Source: an uncultured Opitutales bacterium (GTDB taxonomy: Bacteria; Verrucomicrobiota; Verrucomicrobiia; Opitutales; Intestinicryptomonadaceae). Taken from it: a DNA stretch of 26,329 bases. The notes below the pieces were generated by a model. The model saw only the letters and a program-made list of their open reading frames with translations, was not told the origin of the DNA and made no database searches. This document shows positions 15,665 through 22,416 of the stretch, piece by piece; positions within the stretch are counted from its first letter, which is position 1; each line of letters opens with the position of its first letter. The stretch lies in NCBI GenBank assembly GCA_900548185.1, contig URJJ01000034.1, positions 1-26,329 on the forward strand, written 5' to 3'. The translations under genes and the position numbers were made by a program.

Positions 15665-16327
15665 CTACCTGCCCAGGAGGCGCTCCACATATTTTTCCAC
15701 TTCCATCCCCTCCGCCCGGGCCTTTTCAGACATCTCAGAGTAGCTGCAAAACGACATGAACTTGAGGCGCACCGTGGTAAACGGCAGCGGAATCATAAAG
15801 CGGTCCCATGTTTTTTTAATGGTGATATGCGGGCCGTAATGCGCGCGTATTATCAGCATGTCCTCGCCGGAAAGCTCCGCGACTTTCAGGGCTCCGCGCT
15901 TAATCTCATACATGGGCCCCCTCGGTCCGTCCGGAGTGACGCACACGTCGCAGCCCGACTTCAGTGTGTTTACCATGTCCCTTATGGCAAAAACCCCGCG
16001 CCTCCTGCTGGAGCCGCGCACGGTGGAAATTCCGAAAAATCCGAAAAACGCCGAAAGGACCGCGCCGTCCTTGCTGGGGCTTACAAGGCCCGCCATCGGC
16101 GAGCCGGAACGGTACCTGTATTTCAGCATCGGCGTTATAAAGATGCGGTTGTGCCATATCAGGACAATCATCCTGCGCCCCGGGCTCAACTGCGCAAGAT
16201 CCTCCTCCGGCAGCTCAAACCTGACAGTGGCCTGCCACAGGCGCACGAACAGGTAAATCGGATAAAGCCAGAGATAGTACCAGCGCGGGACGGAATAGAC
16301 GTCCGTCTTGAAGGTCGAATCTTGCAT
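15665..16327 (-). CDS. DUF374-type lysophospholipid acyltransferase-like protein
   Basis: This 220-residue protein belongs to the DUF374 branch of the glycerolipid/lipid A acyltransferase superfamily. It has an N-terminal hydrophobic segment (about residues 16-30), then the family blocks: IWHNRIFITP (His59), VSPSKDGAVLS (83-93, including Asp87), VRGSSRRRG (103-111) and VTPDGPRGP (130-138). It is expected to sit on the inner face of the cytoplasmic membrane and acylate a lipid or lipid A precursor; the exact acceptor is unknown. The start at 16327 was preferred over one 37 codons upstream because that extension is unlike the family. A TTGTCA/TATCTT pair (16359-16364 and 16337-16342, - strand, 16-base spacer) would put transcription start only a few bases before this ATG. 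Confidence 0.88.
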   Translation of the reverse strand: MQDSTFKTDVYSVPRWYYLWLYPIYLFVRLWQATVRFELPEEDLAQLSPGRRMIVLIWHNRIFITPMLKYRYRSGSPMAGLVSPSKDGAVLSAFFGFFGISTVRGSSRRRGVFAIRDMVNTLKSGCDVCVTPDGPRGPMYEIKRGALKVAELSGEDMLIIRAHYGPHITIKKTWDRFMIPLPFTTVRLKFMSFCSYSEMSEKARAEGMEVEKYVERLLGR

Positions 16328-16470
16328 GGTGGAAAAAAGATAAAAAAGAAGGGGCGCTTGACAAGAGTTATGTTTGGCGGCGGAGGCGCGGAATCTTGCA
16401 GCAGTGGGCCTGCGGAGCATGGCCTTAAAAGTGCGCATTCAAAAAAAACGCAAAATTTTAAAATTGGCAG

Positions 16471-16498
16471 TTGACAAACATGAGAGCCTCCGTACTGT
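16471..16498 (+). promoter_or_regulatory. Promoter of tRNA-Asp
   Basis: A perfect -35 TTGACA (16471-16476) and a TACTGT -10 (16493-16498) are separated by 16 bases, placing the transcript start about ten bases before the mature tRNA 5' end. An A-rich stretch precedes the -35 like an UP element. Confidence 0.6.
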
Positions 16499-16514
16499 GG
16501 AGTGCTTTCAATGA

Positions 16515-16591
16515 GGGGTGGTGGTTCAGTTGGTTAGAATGCTGGCCTGTCACGCCGGAGGTCGCGGGTTCGAGTCCCGTCCATCCCGCCA
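16515..16591 (+). tRNA. tRNA-Asp (GTC anticodon), CCA encoded
   Basis: The full cloverleaf can be drawn. The acceptor stem pairs GGGGTGG (16515-16521) with CCATCCC (16581-16587), including one G-T pair. The D arm contains GGTTCAGTTGGTTAGAAT, and the anticodon loop CTGTCAC has GTC at 16549-16551. The T arm is CGCGGGTTCGAGTCCCG, the discriminator is G16588, and the 3' CCA (16589-16591) is encoded in the DNA. GTC reads the aspartate codons GAC and GAT. Confidence 0.97.
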
Positions 16592-16598
16592 TTGAAGA

Positions 16599-16629
16599 AG
16601 CCGCAAACCCTCATAGGGTTGCGGCTTTT
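16599..16629 (+). terminator. Terminator of tRNA-Asp
   Basis: A stem AGCCGCAA/TTGCGGCT (16599-16606 and 16619-16626) is extended by CCCT/AGGG with one bulged A and a 3-base loop, followed by T. It lies 8 bases after the CCA end. Confidence 0.85.
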
Positions 16630-16640
16630 CTGTATCTCCA

Positions 16641-16770
16641 CGGACGGGACGAGAACCCGCGAAGCGGTGTTCGGCCATCGAGCATCCGCAAGATGGGTAG
16701 CTTTGCAAAGCAAAGACCCCGAAGGGGCGAGACGAGCGAAGCGGGCGAGTACAATCCCGTCCATCCCGCA
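16641..16770 (+). repeat. tRNA-Asp-derived repeat segment
   Basis: Just past the tRNA terminator, 16641-16662 is an inverted copy of the tRNA T-arm region (16562-16583), agreeing at 19 of 22 positions. At the other end, TCCCGTCCATCCCGC (16755-16769) is an exact 15-base direct copy of the tRNA 3' end (16575-16589), shifted by 180 bases. Between them are the palindrome GCTTTGCAAAGC, a CCCC-GAA-GGGG hairpin, and two copies of GCGAAGCGG (16659-16667 and 16736-16744). Open frames here that read DGTRTR are translation artefacts of tRNA-like DNA. No coding gene is present in 16592-16834. Confidence 0.8.
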
Positions 16771-16834
16771 GTTAAAAAACATGCCCTCCCGGTAGACTCC
16801 CAAACTTTAGCACACACAATCTGCTTGAGTAATT

Positions 16835-18103
16835 TTACATGCCAGATGGCGATCGGCTCATACGGAAATTTTGCCGCCATTTTCCGTCTTTTAGTATCCA
16901 CATAATTATCTCGTCCCCACCGAATTTCATTTTAAATTTCGGCTCCAACCCTTTTTTCATGGAAACCATTTGTCTATATTCATTAGTTATACAAAAATCT
17001 TCTATTTTCTTGTAAGGCTCTTTGCCAGAGTAAAAGACGAAATTACCCTCTTCATCTTCTTTGCCTACATACATGCGCTCTTCTTTCCTAAAATCACTTT
17101 CAGGACTGTCTTTTACCCACTCTTCGCTTATGTAAAAAACCAGAAAACCTCCTCCGTCAATTAAATTGAGTAGTCGTAATTTTGTAAAAGGCACATAATA
17201 ATAATATTTGATTCTTTTTTGATTTTCAGGTATCCCATTTGGAGCAAGCAAGTCTATTGCTCCCCTATTCATATTTGATAAATCACCCTTAGTGCTTTTA
17301 TCATAATAAGTCATGCTTACTTCTTCACCTAAATTAAGATACACGCGAAGTTCCCTTCTCCCAGAAAACTCCAATGTACATTCTCCGAAATAGGATATTA
17401 ACCTTTTTTGCAAATCTTTCATTTTATCAGGAATCATTAGATCTGCGCGTGCATTCATATAGGTTTTTACATCAAAACTTGATGCTATTTTTTCCAAAGG
17501 CTTTTGCGGAGATATAAGTGTATAAAATATAAAGTTTGCCCTGCGCTTCCTTGATGCTAAGTCTTCATTTAAAACAACTTTCGCTTTATTACCATCAAAC
17601 CCAATAATAGAATCCGCATAATCGGACAATTCATTGAGACCTCGACCATCTTTTCGGATAAATTTTAACCTCTCTATATTTTCTTTTGTAAGTTGAAGCG
17701 AGTACAACTCTTCCGTTTTCGGTTCAAATATAATAGATAGTTGGTATTTCTGATATCCATTCCAACTGTAATACACATCCAGTATTTCATCGTAAAGATA
17801 GAATGTTTCCATACTTACTTTCGGAAGATCATACCCGCCAAAATCTTTTTCCCAAACTGATTCAAGAGAAGTATTTATATCCGTAACAGATTCGACAAAA
17901 GCCTTGAATGCTATGATATTAGGAGAATATTCATAAAAAACAGGGGAAAAAATTACTTTTTTAACATAGCTACTATTTGGATCATTTATCTCATTGCTCC
18001 AAACACCTGAAACCAACTCCTTAAACTTAGCAAAATTAGGCTCATCACTGAATGCGCATAAACCAAGAACAAAAGATAAAATACAAATAAATATTTTTTT
18101 CAT
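16835..18103 (-). CDS. Unrecognised secreted protein, AT-rich
   Basis: This 422-residue protein has a Sec signal peptide (MKKIFICILSFVLGLCAFS) and should be exported. I do not recognise the family. The mature part is a mix of charged helices and Tyr/Phe-rich strands with no Cys pattern, repeats or known catalytic motif; the C-terminus (GDEIIMWILKDGKWRQ) reads as beta strands. The start at the second of two nearby Met residues was chosen because it begins the signal peptide directly and is preceded by AAGAAAGAGCAGCG; an extension of 35 codons is possible but unlike a signal. The coding DNA is much more AT-rich than the aro/his region, as is the next gene. It follows the 434-residue protein by 121 bases on the same strand and has its own possible promoter with a palindrome. 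Confidence 0.75.
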   Translation of the reverse strand: MKKIFICILSFVLGLCAFSDEPNFAKFKELVSGVWSNEINDPNSSYVKKVIFSPVFYEYSPNIIAFKAFVESVTDINTSLESVWEKDFGGYDLPKVSMETFYLYDEILDVYYSWNGYQKYQLSIIFEPKTEELYSLQLTKENIERLKFIRKDGRGLNELSDYADSIIGFDGNKAKVVLNEDLASRKRRANFIFYTLISPQKPLEKIASSFDVKTYMNARADLMIPDKMKDLQKRLISYFGECTLEFSGRRELRVYLNLGEEVSMTYYDKSTKGDLSNMNRGAIDLLAPNGIPENQKRIKYYYYVPFTKLRLLNLIDGGGFLVFYISEEWVKDSPESDFRKEERMYVGKEDEEGNFVFYSGKEPYKKIEDFCITNEYRQMVSMKKGLEPKFKMKFGGDEIIMWILKDGKWRQNFRMSRSPSGM

Positions 18104-18128
18104 ACGCTGCTCTTTCTTATGAGTCATA

Positions 18129-18148
18129 TTTATATTGGTTGACCAATA
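18129..18148 (-). promoter_or_regulatory. Candidate operator and -10 before the 422-residue protein
   Basis: TATTGGT-TG-ACCAATA (18133-18148) is a perfect 7+7 inverted repeat. It overlaps by two bases a good -10 TATAAA (18134-18129 on the - strand), so a bound protein would cover the promoter spacer. The -35 at the right distance is poor. The start codon lies 25 bases downstream of the -10. Confidence 0.4.
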
Positions 18149-18224
18149 CTCAAATTTTCCGCATTCAACCATTAGCTTCAAATGTCTGCATAGGCAGACC
18201 AAACCCACATTGCCTTCGTAAAAC

Positions 18225-19529
18225 CTACAAAAAACGGTAATTCTTTCCGCGAGGCAATAAGGCCCTGCGCACTTGCACAGGCTCCAATATGAACTTCACA
18301 GTTTCGGCATTCGCGTATTTTGCAATATTGCCGGAGGACTTTAACAGGGCTTCGTCGTTTTCAGGATTTATCCACGCTACGCAGCTTAAAACCCCATTCT
18401 CGTCAAACATTTCCACTTGCCAGACCTTTGCCCCTGAAACCCCAAAGCGCTTCATAGTATCATCCAACTTCAGAATCCGGTGTGAAAATTTTACCGGCCT
18501 CTTTATTGGCTTTGCGGAAACTGGATTAAAGGGATCCCTATAACGTCTTGCAAATGCTGTTAGGGCTATTTTTTCAGCCTGCCCTGGCGTCTCAATTTTG
18601 CCCTTAAACTCCGGCGGAACATTGAGAGCACGGCTTGGCATGATATTCTTCGGAACCGATGCATTATCCGCACCGACTGCGTCGCCGGGATTGGAAATTA
18701 ACGACATGGCATATTCCCAAACATAAGGTGTTTCAAAAGCGTATTCCCAGACGGAGTATTGAGATTCAACTTTGACGCCCACACTTTTTTCATCCCGATG
18801 GGCACTATCGGCGTCAGAAAGGCTGTTTGCCTTAAGATAACAGATCAAATCTTTGAAATCTCCGTCCTTTTGTAAAACAGCACTTATTGTCGAATCCTCT
18901 TTTACCTTTTGCAAACATATGAAGTCTTCAAAGATTTTCATTTGCAAAGCTCCATATCCAAGCGTCGCGCGGGAAATATTTTTGGAGTAACGCTCCACTC
19001 TGGATGTCAAAATTTCTCTGACCTCGGGAACGTTTGCCCTTAGGGTTGGAGCAAAGTCGTCGCACACTTCAAGATCGTTTAGCAACATTTCCATCACTAC
19101 AATAAACTCTTCCTTTGCGATATACCCCCTTTTGTCGGGAGGAGCGAACCCTCCTGCATTATAATGCGAAAAAATAATCCCTTTATCCGGGTCATTATGT
19201 TCAATCGTCTCCTCAAGGCCAATTTTCTGATGCTGGGCATTACGAATCAAGTCCGAAGCATATTTATATGTCTCTAGCGAAACCCTACCAGAGTAACCTA
19301 CAAAAGGAGGAGGTGTTGTCACAATAATATGAACAATCGGCGCTACATTTCCGCGCCAAATTAATTCACGTGTTTTAGTTAATTTTAGTGGAGAAGTTTG
19401 TATACGTATATTTATGTCATTTGGCATCCCAATCTCAAGACATTCCCATTCCTGTTTCGCCGTTGAAAATGCAGATGATGTCAAAAATATCAAAATAGCT
19501 ATAAATAATTTATTCAGTATGTTTTGCAT
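18225..19529 (-). CDS. Unrecognised secreted protein, AT-rich
   Basis: This 434-residue protein has an N-terminal signal peptide (LFIAILIFLTSSAFSTA), so it is predicted to be exported. I do not recognise the family. A tandem-like VWEYAFETPYVWEYAM step occurs near residue 265. The C-terminal 120 residues (from about 310) look like a small alpha/beta domain, with AEKIALTAFARRYRDPFNP followed by strands KVWQVEMFDENGVLSCVAWINPENDEAL. That is loosely reminiscent of PepSY- or NTF2-like folds, but no motif proves it. GGA lies about seven bases before the ATG. A possible 41-residue gene ends 15 bases upstream, and both may be read from the promoter near 19692-19720. Confidence 0.75.
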   Translation of the reverse strand: MQNILNKLFIAILIFLTSSAFSTAKQEWECLEIGMPNDINIRIQTSPLKLTKTRELIWRGNVAPIVHIIVTTPPPFVGYSGRVSLETYKYASDLIRNAQHQKIGLEETIEHNDPDKGIIFSHYNAGGFAPPDKRGYIAKEEFIVVMEMLLNDLEVCDDFAPTLRANVPEVREILTSRVERYSKNISRATLGYGALQMKIFEDFICLQKVKEDSTISAVLQKDGDFKDLICYLKANSLSDADSAHRDEKSVGVKVESQYSVWEYAFETPYVWEYAMSLISNPGDAVGADNASVPKNIMPSRALNVPPEFKGKIETPGQAEKIALTAFARRYRDPFNPVSAKPIKRPVKFSHRILKLDDTMKRFGVSGAKVWQVEMFDENGVLSCVAWINPENDEALLKSSGNIAKYANAETVKFILEPVQVRRALLPRGKNYRFL

Positions 19530-19544
19530 TGTCTGTCCAATTTT

Positions 19545-19670
19545 CTAAATGTTTTTTGAATTGGGTTTGGCAACAGAATCAACAATATAAAACAGATGGG
19601 GTTCAGGCTTGTCTCCAGAGTCTGCCGCCGATACTATTGAGCCTGTGACAAAAGTCATCATCATTAGCAT
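19545..19670 (-). CDS. Possible small secreted peptide, 41 residues
   Basis: This short frame encodes MLMMMTFVTGSIVSAADSGD and 21 more residues ending KPNSKNI. The N-terminus looks like a signal peptide with a consensus-like SAA/D cleavage site, but it lacks the usual positive n-region, so it may be a remnant of a longer exported protein. It sits between a plausible promoter and the 434-residue gene, 15 bases before that start, on the same strand. The frame is closed by a TAA four codons upstream. Coding status is uncertain. Confidence 0.35.
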   Translation of the reverse strand: MLMMMTFVTGSIVSAADSGDKPEPHLFYIVDSVAKPNSKNI

Positions 19671-19691
19671 TATACATCTTTATTCCATGAT

Positions 19692-19720
19692 ACAATAAAA
19701 TGGCTAAAAAGCAATGACAA
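19692..19720 (-). promoter_or_regulatory. Candidate promoter of the AT-rich secreted-protein genes
   Basis: On the - strand, TTGTCA (19720-19715) and TATTGT (19697-19692) are separated by exactly 17 bases, 22 bases before the small open frame. Confidence 0.45.
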
Positions 19721-19830
19721 CTGTTTATGCGCACTCTCATCTTTCCTCAAAGCATTGCGCAGGAAAGGAAAACCCGGCAAGCCAAGCGGGAAATATGGGA
19801 AGCTCATATCTTGCACTTTCCAAGGCGTAA

Positions 19831-19865
19831 AAAAAAGGGTTTCCGAAAAACGGAAACCCTTTTTT
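19831..19865. terminator. Bidirectional terminator
   Basis: A perfect 15-bp stem AAAAAAGGGTTTCCG/CGGAAACCCTTTTTT around the loop AAAAA gives a hairpin with a T-run on either strand. It lies 15 bases after the stop of the large PEP-CTERM gene (- strand), which it mainly serves. Confidence 0.93.
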
Positions 19866-19880
19866 GCGAATAGTTTTGAT

Positions 19881-21968
19881 TTAATTTTTTCTGCGGCACG
19901 CGCCGGCAACCAAGGCCAATGCCCCGAAGAGCGCGGCAAACGATGCGGGCTCCGGTATCGCCGCGCCGACGCTTATCTGCCCGCCGTCATAGGTGGCGCT
20001 GAATTCGCTCCCCTGCCCGTTCATAACGGTCATTGTCCCGGAGGCCAAGGCGCTTTCCACTATTGTGGTGCTGTCTCCGAAAATGGATGCGAGGTCGAAA
20101 CCGAAGCTGTCGCCCGTCGTGAAATTCTCGGCAAACATGATGCCCAGTTCGTCAAAGCTTGTGCCCGAAGCGAGGGAGACGCTGGCCGACGAGTCCACCA
20201 AGAGCGTGGAGACGCTGAATGCGTTTGCGAATGCAACTTCGGTTGCGGAATTTTCCACCGCCAGTTTGTCGAATTCGGAAATCTTGCCGGAGAACGTCCC
20301 CTTGAAAGCGTTTTCCGCGTCGCCAAAGGCAACGAGCTTTTGGCCGACGACTTCAGCGCCCTTATCGCCTCCGCCATAGACTGTGCCCGAGAAGATTATG
20401 TCCGAGGCGTTGCCGACAAATTTTACGCTCGCTCCGCCTTCGACTTTGGAGCCTTCGCCCGAGCCGCCGGCGTATATGTCGCCCAAAATTTTGCCCGCGC
20501 TCAAGGTTATGCTTGCGGGGCCGCCTATTGAGGACTCGGCGACCGTTCCAGCCGATTCGTTCACCGACAGGCCGCCGCCGTAAACGTTGCCCTCCACGGT
20601 TCCGCCGTTGATTGCGACGTTAGAACCGCCCGCAACGCTCGCGTATGCGCCGTTTCCATTTGATGTGGAATTTGAGAAAGAACCTCCGTACACGCTGCCG
20701 CTCACGACGGCAGTGCCGCCGATTTCCACATTAGAGCTTCCGCCGATATTTGCGTTTGAAGCGAAGTTGTACTGGTAGCTCTCAGCTTCGGAGCCGCCGT
20801 AGACGTTGCCGCCGACAGTGCCGCCCGTTATTTTTACGCTGGTGTTTCCGCTGACATCGGCCCGGGCGTCGGCGTGGTTCGCGTTCCAAAAGAGGGAGCC
20901 GCCGGCGACGTCTCCGGACACATTGCCGCCAGTCATTTCAACCGACGAATCGCCCGTCACCACTGTGGAGCCGTGCGACTGGGAGTGGGAGCCGCCATAG
21001 ACGTCGCCATTTATTTCCCCGGATTTTACGTAAACTTTTGAGCTGTCCACAGACGAGACCAACCCGGCGGTTACGCCGGAACTCTGGGAGCCGCCAAATA
21101 TTTTCACCCCGTCGAGGGTCGCGCCGTCCACCGTCACGCTTGAGCCGCCAATGACGCTGCTTTCCGCCTGGTATCCGAAATTTCCGCCCACGATATAGGT
21201 GGTGTAGTTCCCGTAAAAGTTTGCGCCGGCGCCCAGATAGACGGAAGAGCCGCCCTCTATGTTCGAGCCGCCGATTCCGTTGTCCCCATACGTCATTGAG
21301 CCGCCTGCCACGACGTAATCTCCGCCGTTATAAACGTTCGCGGTGTTGATTACGAGGCTTGAGCCGTTTTTGATGTTTACGACAGCGCCATTGACATGGG
21401 CCCCGCCATAGATGTTGGAAATATAGGTGCCGCCGTTTAGGGTCAGCGAGCTGGAGGCGACATTCATTGTCGTGCCGGCATTCCATGCCTGCCCCGCTCC
21501 GGTAATCAGGCTGCTGATTTTGAGGTCGGCGTTCACCGTGGTTTTCAGATTGCCGACATACGCAGTATGGCCGGAGTTTTCAAAATAGGCGCCGCCGTAA
21601 AAGCGTTCGAGAGTGAGCGCTTCCGAGACTTCGCCCGAAATATCGCCGAAGTATGCGTCGGCGCCTGCGGAGGCGTGGCCGCCGAAGTATATGCGCGCGG
21701 TCGGGTCGCTCGTGAGCTGCCCGAATTTTATATACGCGCTGACGGCATCTTCGGCGCTTTCAGATGCGGATATAAAGTAGTTCCTCTGGTTTCCAAGACT
21801 TCCAGAAACCATATACCCGTCATATCCCGACGGGATAGCGGAAGGGAGCGAAGCCGTGGAAGAGGCAGTCCACTCTATTTCCTGCAAGTTCATTTCCTGG
21901 GCTTGGGCCGATAGGAATACCGGCAATGCCGCGCAGGCAATGGCAAGTTTGTATGAATAAGGGTTCAT
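19881..21968 (-). CDS. Large repetitive PEP-CTERM surface protein
   Basis: This 695-residue protein has a signal peptide (LAIACAALPVFLSAQAQ). A long beta-solenoid-like region contains at least six spaced copies of a G-x-(V/I)-x-G-(D/N/S)-(V/I)-x-(G/A)-G-(S/G) turn (for example GEINGDVYGGS, GTVGGNVYGGS, GTVEGNVYGGG, GKILGDIYAGG). The tail is PEP-CTERM-like: IPEPASF, a hydrophobic helix, then CRRKN. The segment from about residue 500 is paralogous to the 496-residue protein at 3676-5166. It is expected to be exported and processed by an exosortase system not seen here, and to lie on the surface or in the extracellular matrix. The upstream region carries a candidate phase-variable promoter. The repeats would favour recombinational length change. 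Confidence 0.85.
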   Translation of the reverse strand: MNPYSYKLAIACAALPVFLSAQAQEMNLQEIEWTASSTASLPSAIPSGYDGYMVSGSLGNQRNYFISASESAEDAVSAYIKFGQLTSDPTARIYFGGHASAGADAYFGDISGEVSEALTLERFYGGAYFENSGHTAYVGNLKTTVNADLKISSLITGAGQAWNAGTTMNVASSSLTLNGGTYISNIYGGAHVNGAVVNIKNGSSLVINTANVYNGGDYVVAGGSMTYGDNGIGGSNIEGGSSVYLGAGANFYGNYTTYIVGGNFGYQAESSVIGGSSVTVDGATLDGVKIFGGSQSSGVTAGLVSSVDSSKVYVKSGEINGDVYGGSHSQSHGSTVVTGDSSVEMTGGNVSGDVAGGSLFWNANHADARADVSGNTSVKITGGTVGGNVYGGSEAESYQYNFASNANIGGSSNVEIGGTAVVSGSVYGGSFSNSTSNGNGAYASVAGGSNVAINGGTVEGNVYGGGLSVNESAGTVAESSIGGPASITLSAGKILGDIYAGGSGEGSKVEGGASVKFVGNASDIIFSGTVYGGGDKGAEVVGQKLVAFGDAENAFKGTFSGKISEFDKLAVENSATEVAFANAFSVSTLLVDSSASVSLASGTSFDELGIMFAENFTTGDSFGFDLASIFGDSTTIVESALASGTMTVMNGQGSEFSATYDGGQISVGAAIPEPASFAALFGALALVAGACRRKN

Positions 21969-22023
21969 GGTATTGGTCAGGTTTTATTGTTTGGCAATTA
22001 AAGAAATTTGCCATTTTAACCGC

Positions 22024-22065
22024 ATCAAAATGCCCCCCCCCCGAGAAAGTCAAGAAAACGTTTTC
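22024..22065 (-). promoter_or_regulatory. G-tract promoter with adjacent palindromic operator
   Basis: On the - strand the order is: perfect palindrome GAAAACGTTTTC (22065-22054), TTGACT -35 (22053-22048), an 18-base spacer containing ten consecutive G (22042-22033), and TTTGAT -10 (22029-22024). The PEP-CTERM start codon follows about 55 bases later. Loss of one G would give the optimal 17-base spacing. The palindrome has the centre-CG symmetry of LacI-family operators. Confidence 0.55.
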
Positions 22066-22416
22066 AATCAATTCCAGGGGCATTTACGGGCCTCCAGCGG
22101 GCAATTTGAAAGTGAGCATGGCTCCACTCGAAAGCCTCCCGCGCCATGAGGCCGGCGGGGAGAGCGAAGCCATATCAAACAATCCGAACGCCATGGGCAC
22201 AATCCAAAGAAAATAGCGGGATAACACGCCCCGGCAGCCAGCCCCAAATCGGGAAAAGCCGTGCGCTGCGAAATTAAAAGCCCCGCGGCCAATAAGGCGG
22301 AAAAGCCACATTCGGCAAACAGGCAGCAGGCACCGAATTTAAAAATTCCGCAGATGCCCGGCAGGAAGTTTCCCATCCACAAGCGGCATTTTCAAGCCTT
22401 GCAGTTAAGCCTAAGG
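22066..22416. other. 351-base intergenic region, no gene recognised
   Basis: The stretch between the G-tract promoter and the end of the membrane-protein operon contains no supported gene. No convincing terminator for the operon was found. Confidence 0.5.

Noticed and set aside
16471..16905. Frames around the tRNA reading DGTRTR
   Set aside because: They are translations of tRNA-Asp and of its inverted T-arm copy; such DGTRTRD peptides are common false gene calls.
21926..22216. 96-codon + strand frame upstream of the large PEP-CTERM gene
   Set aside because: It crosses the G-tract promoter region and has no family character or ribosome-binding site.
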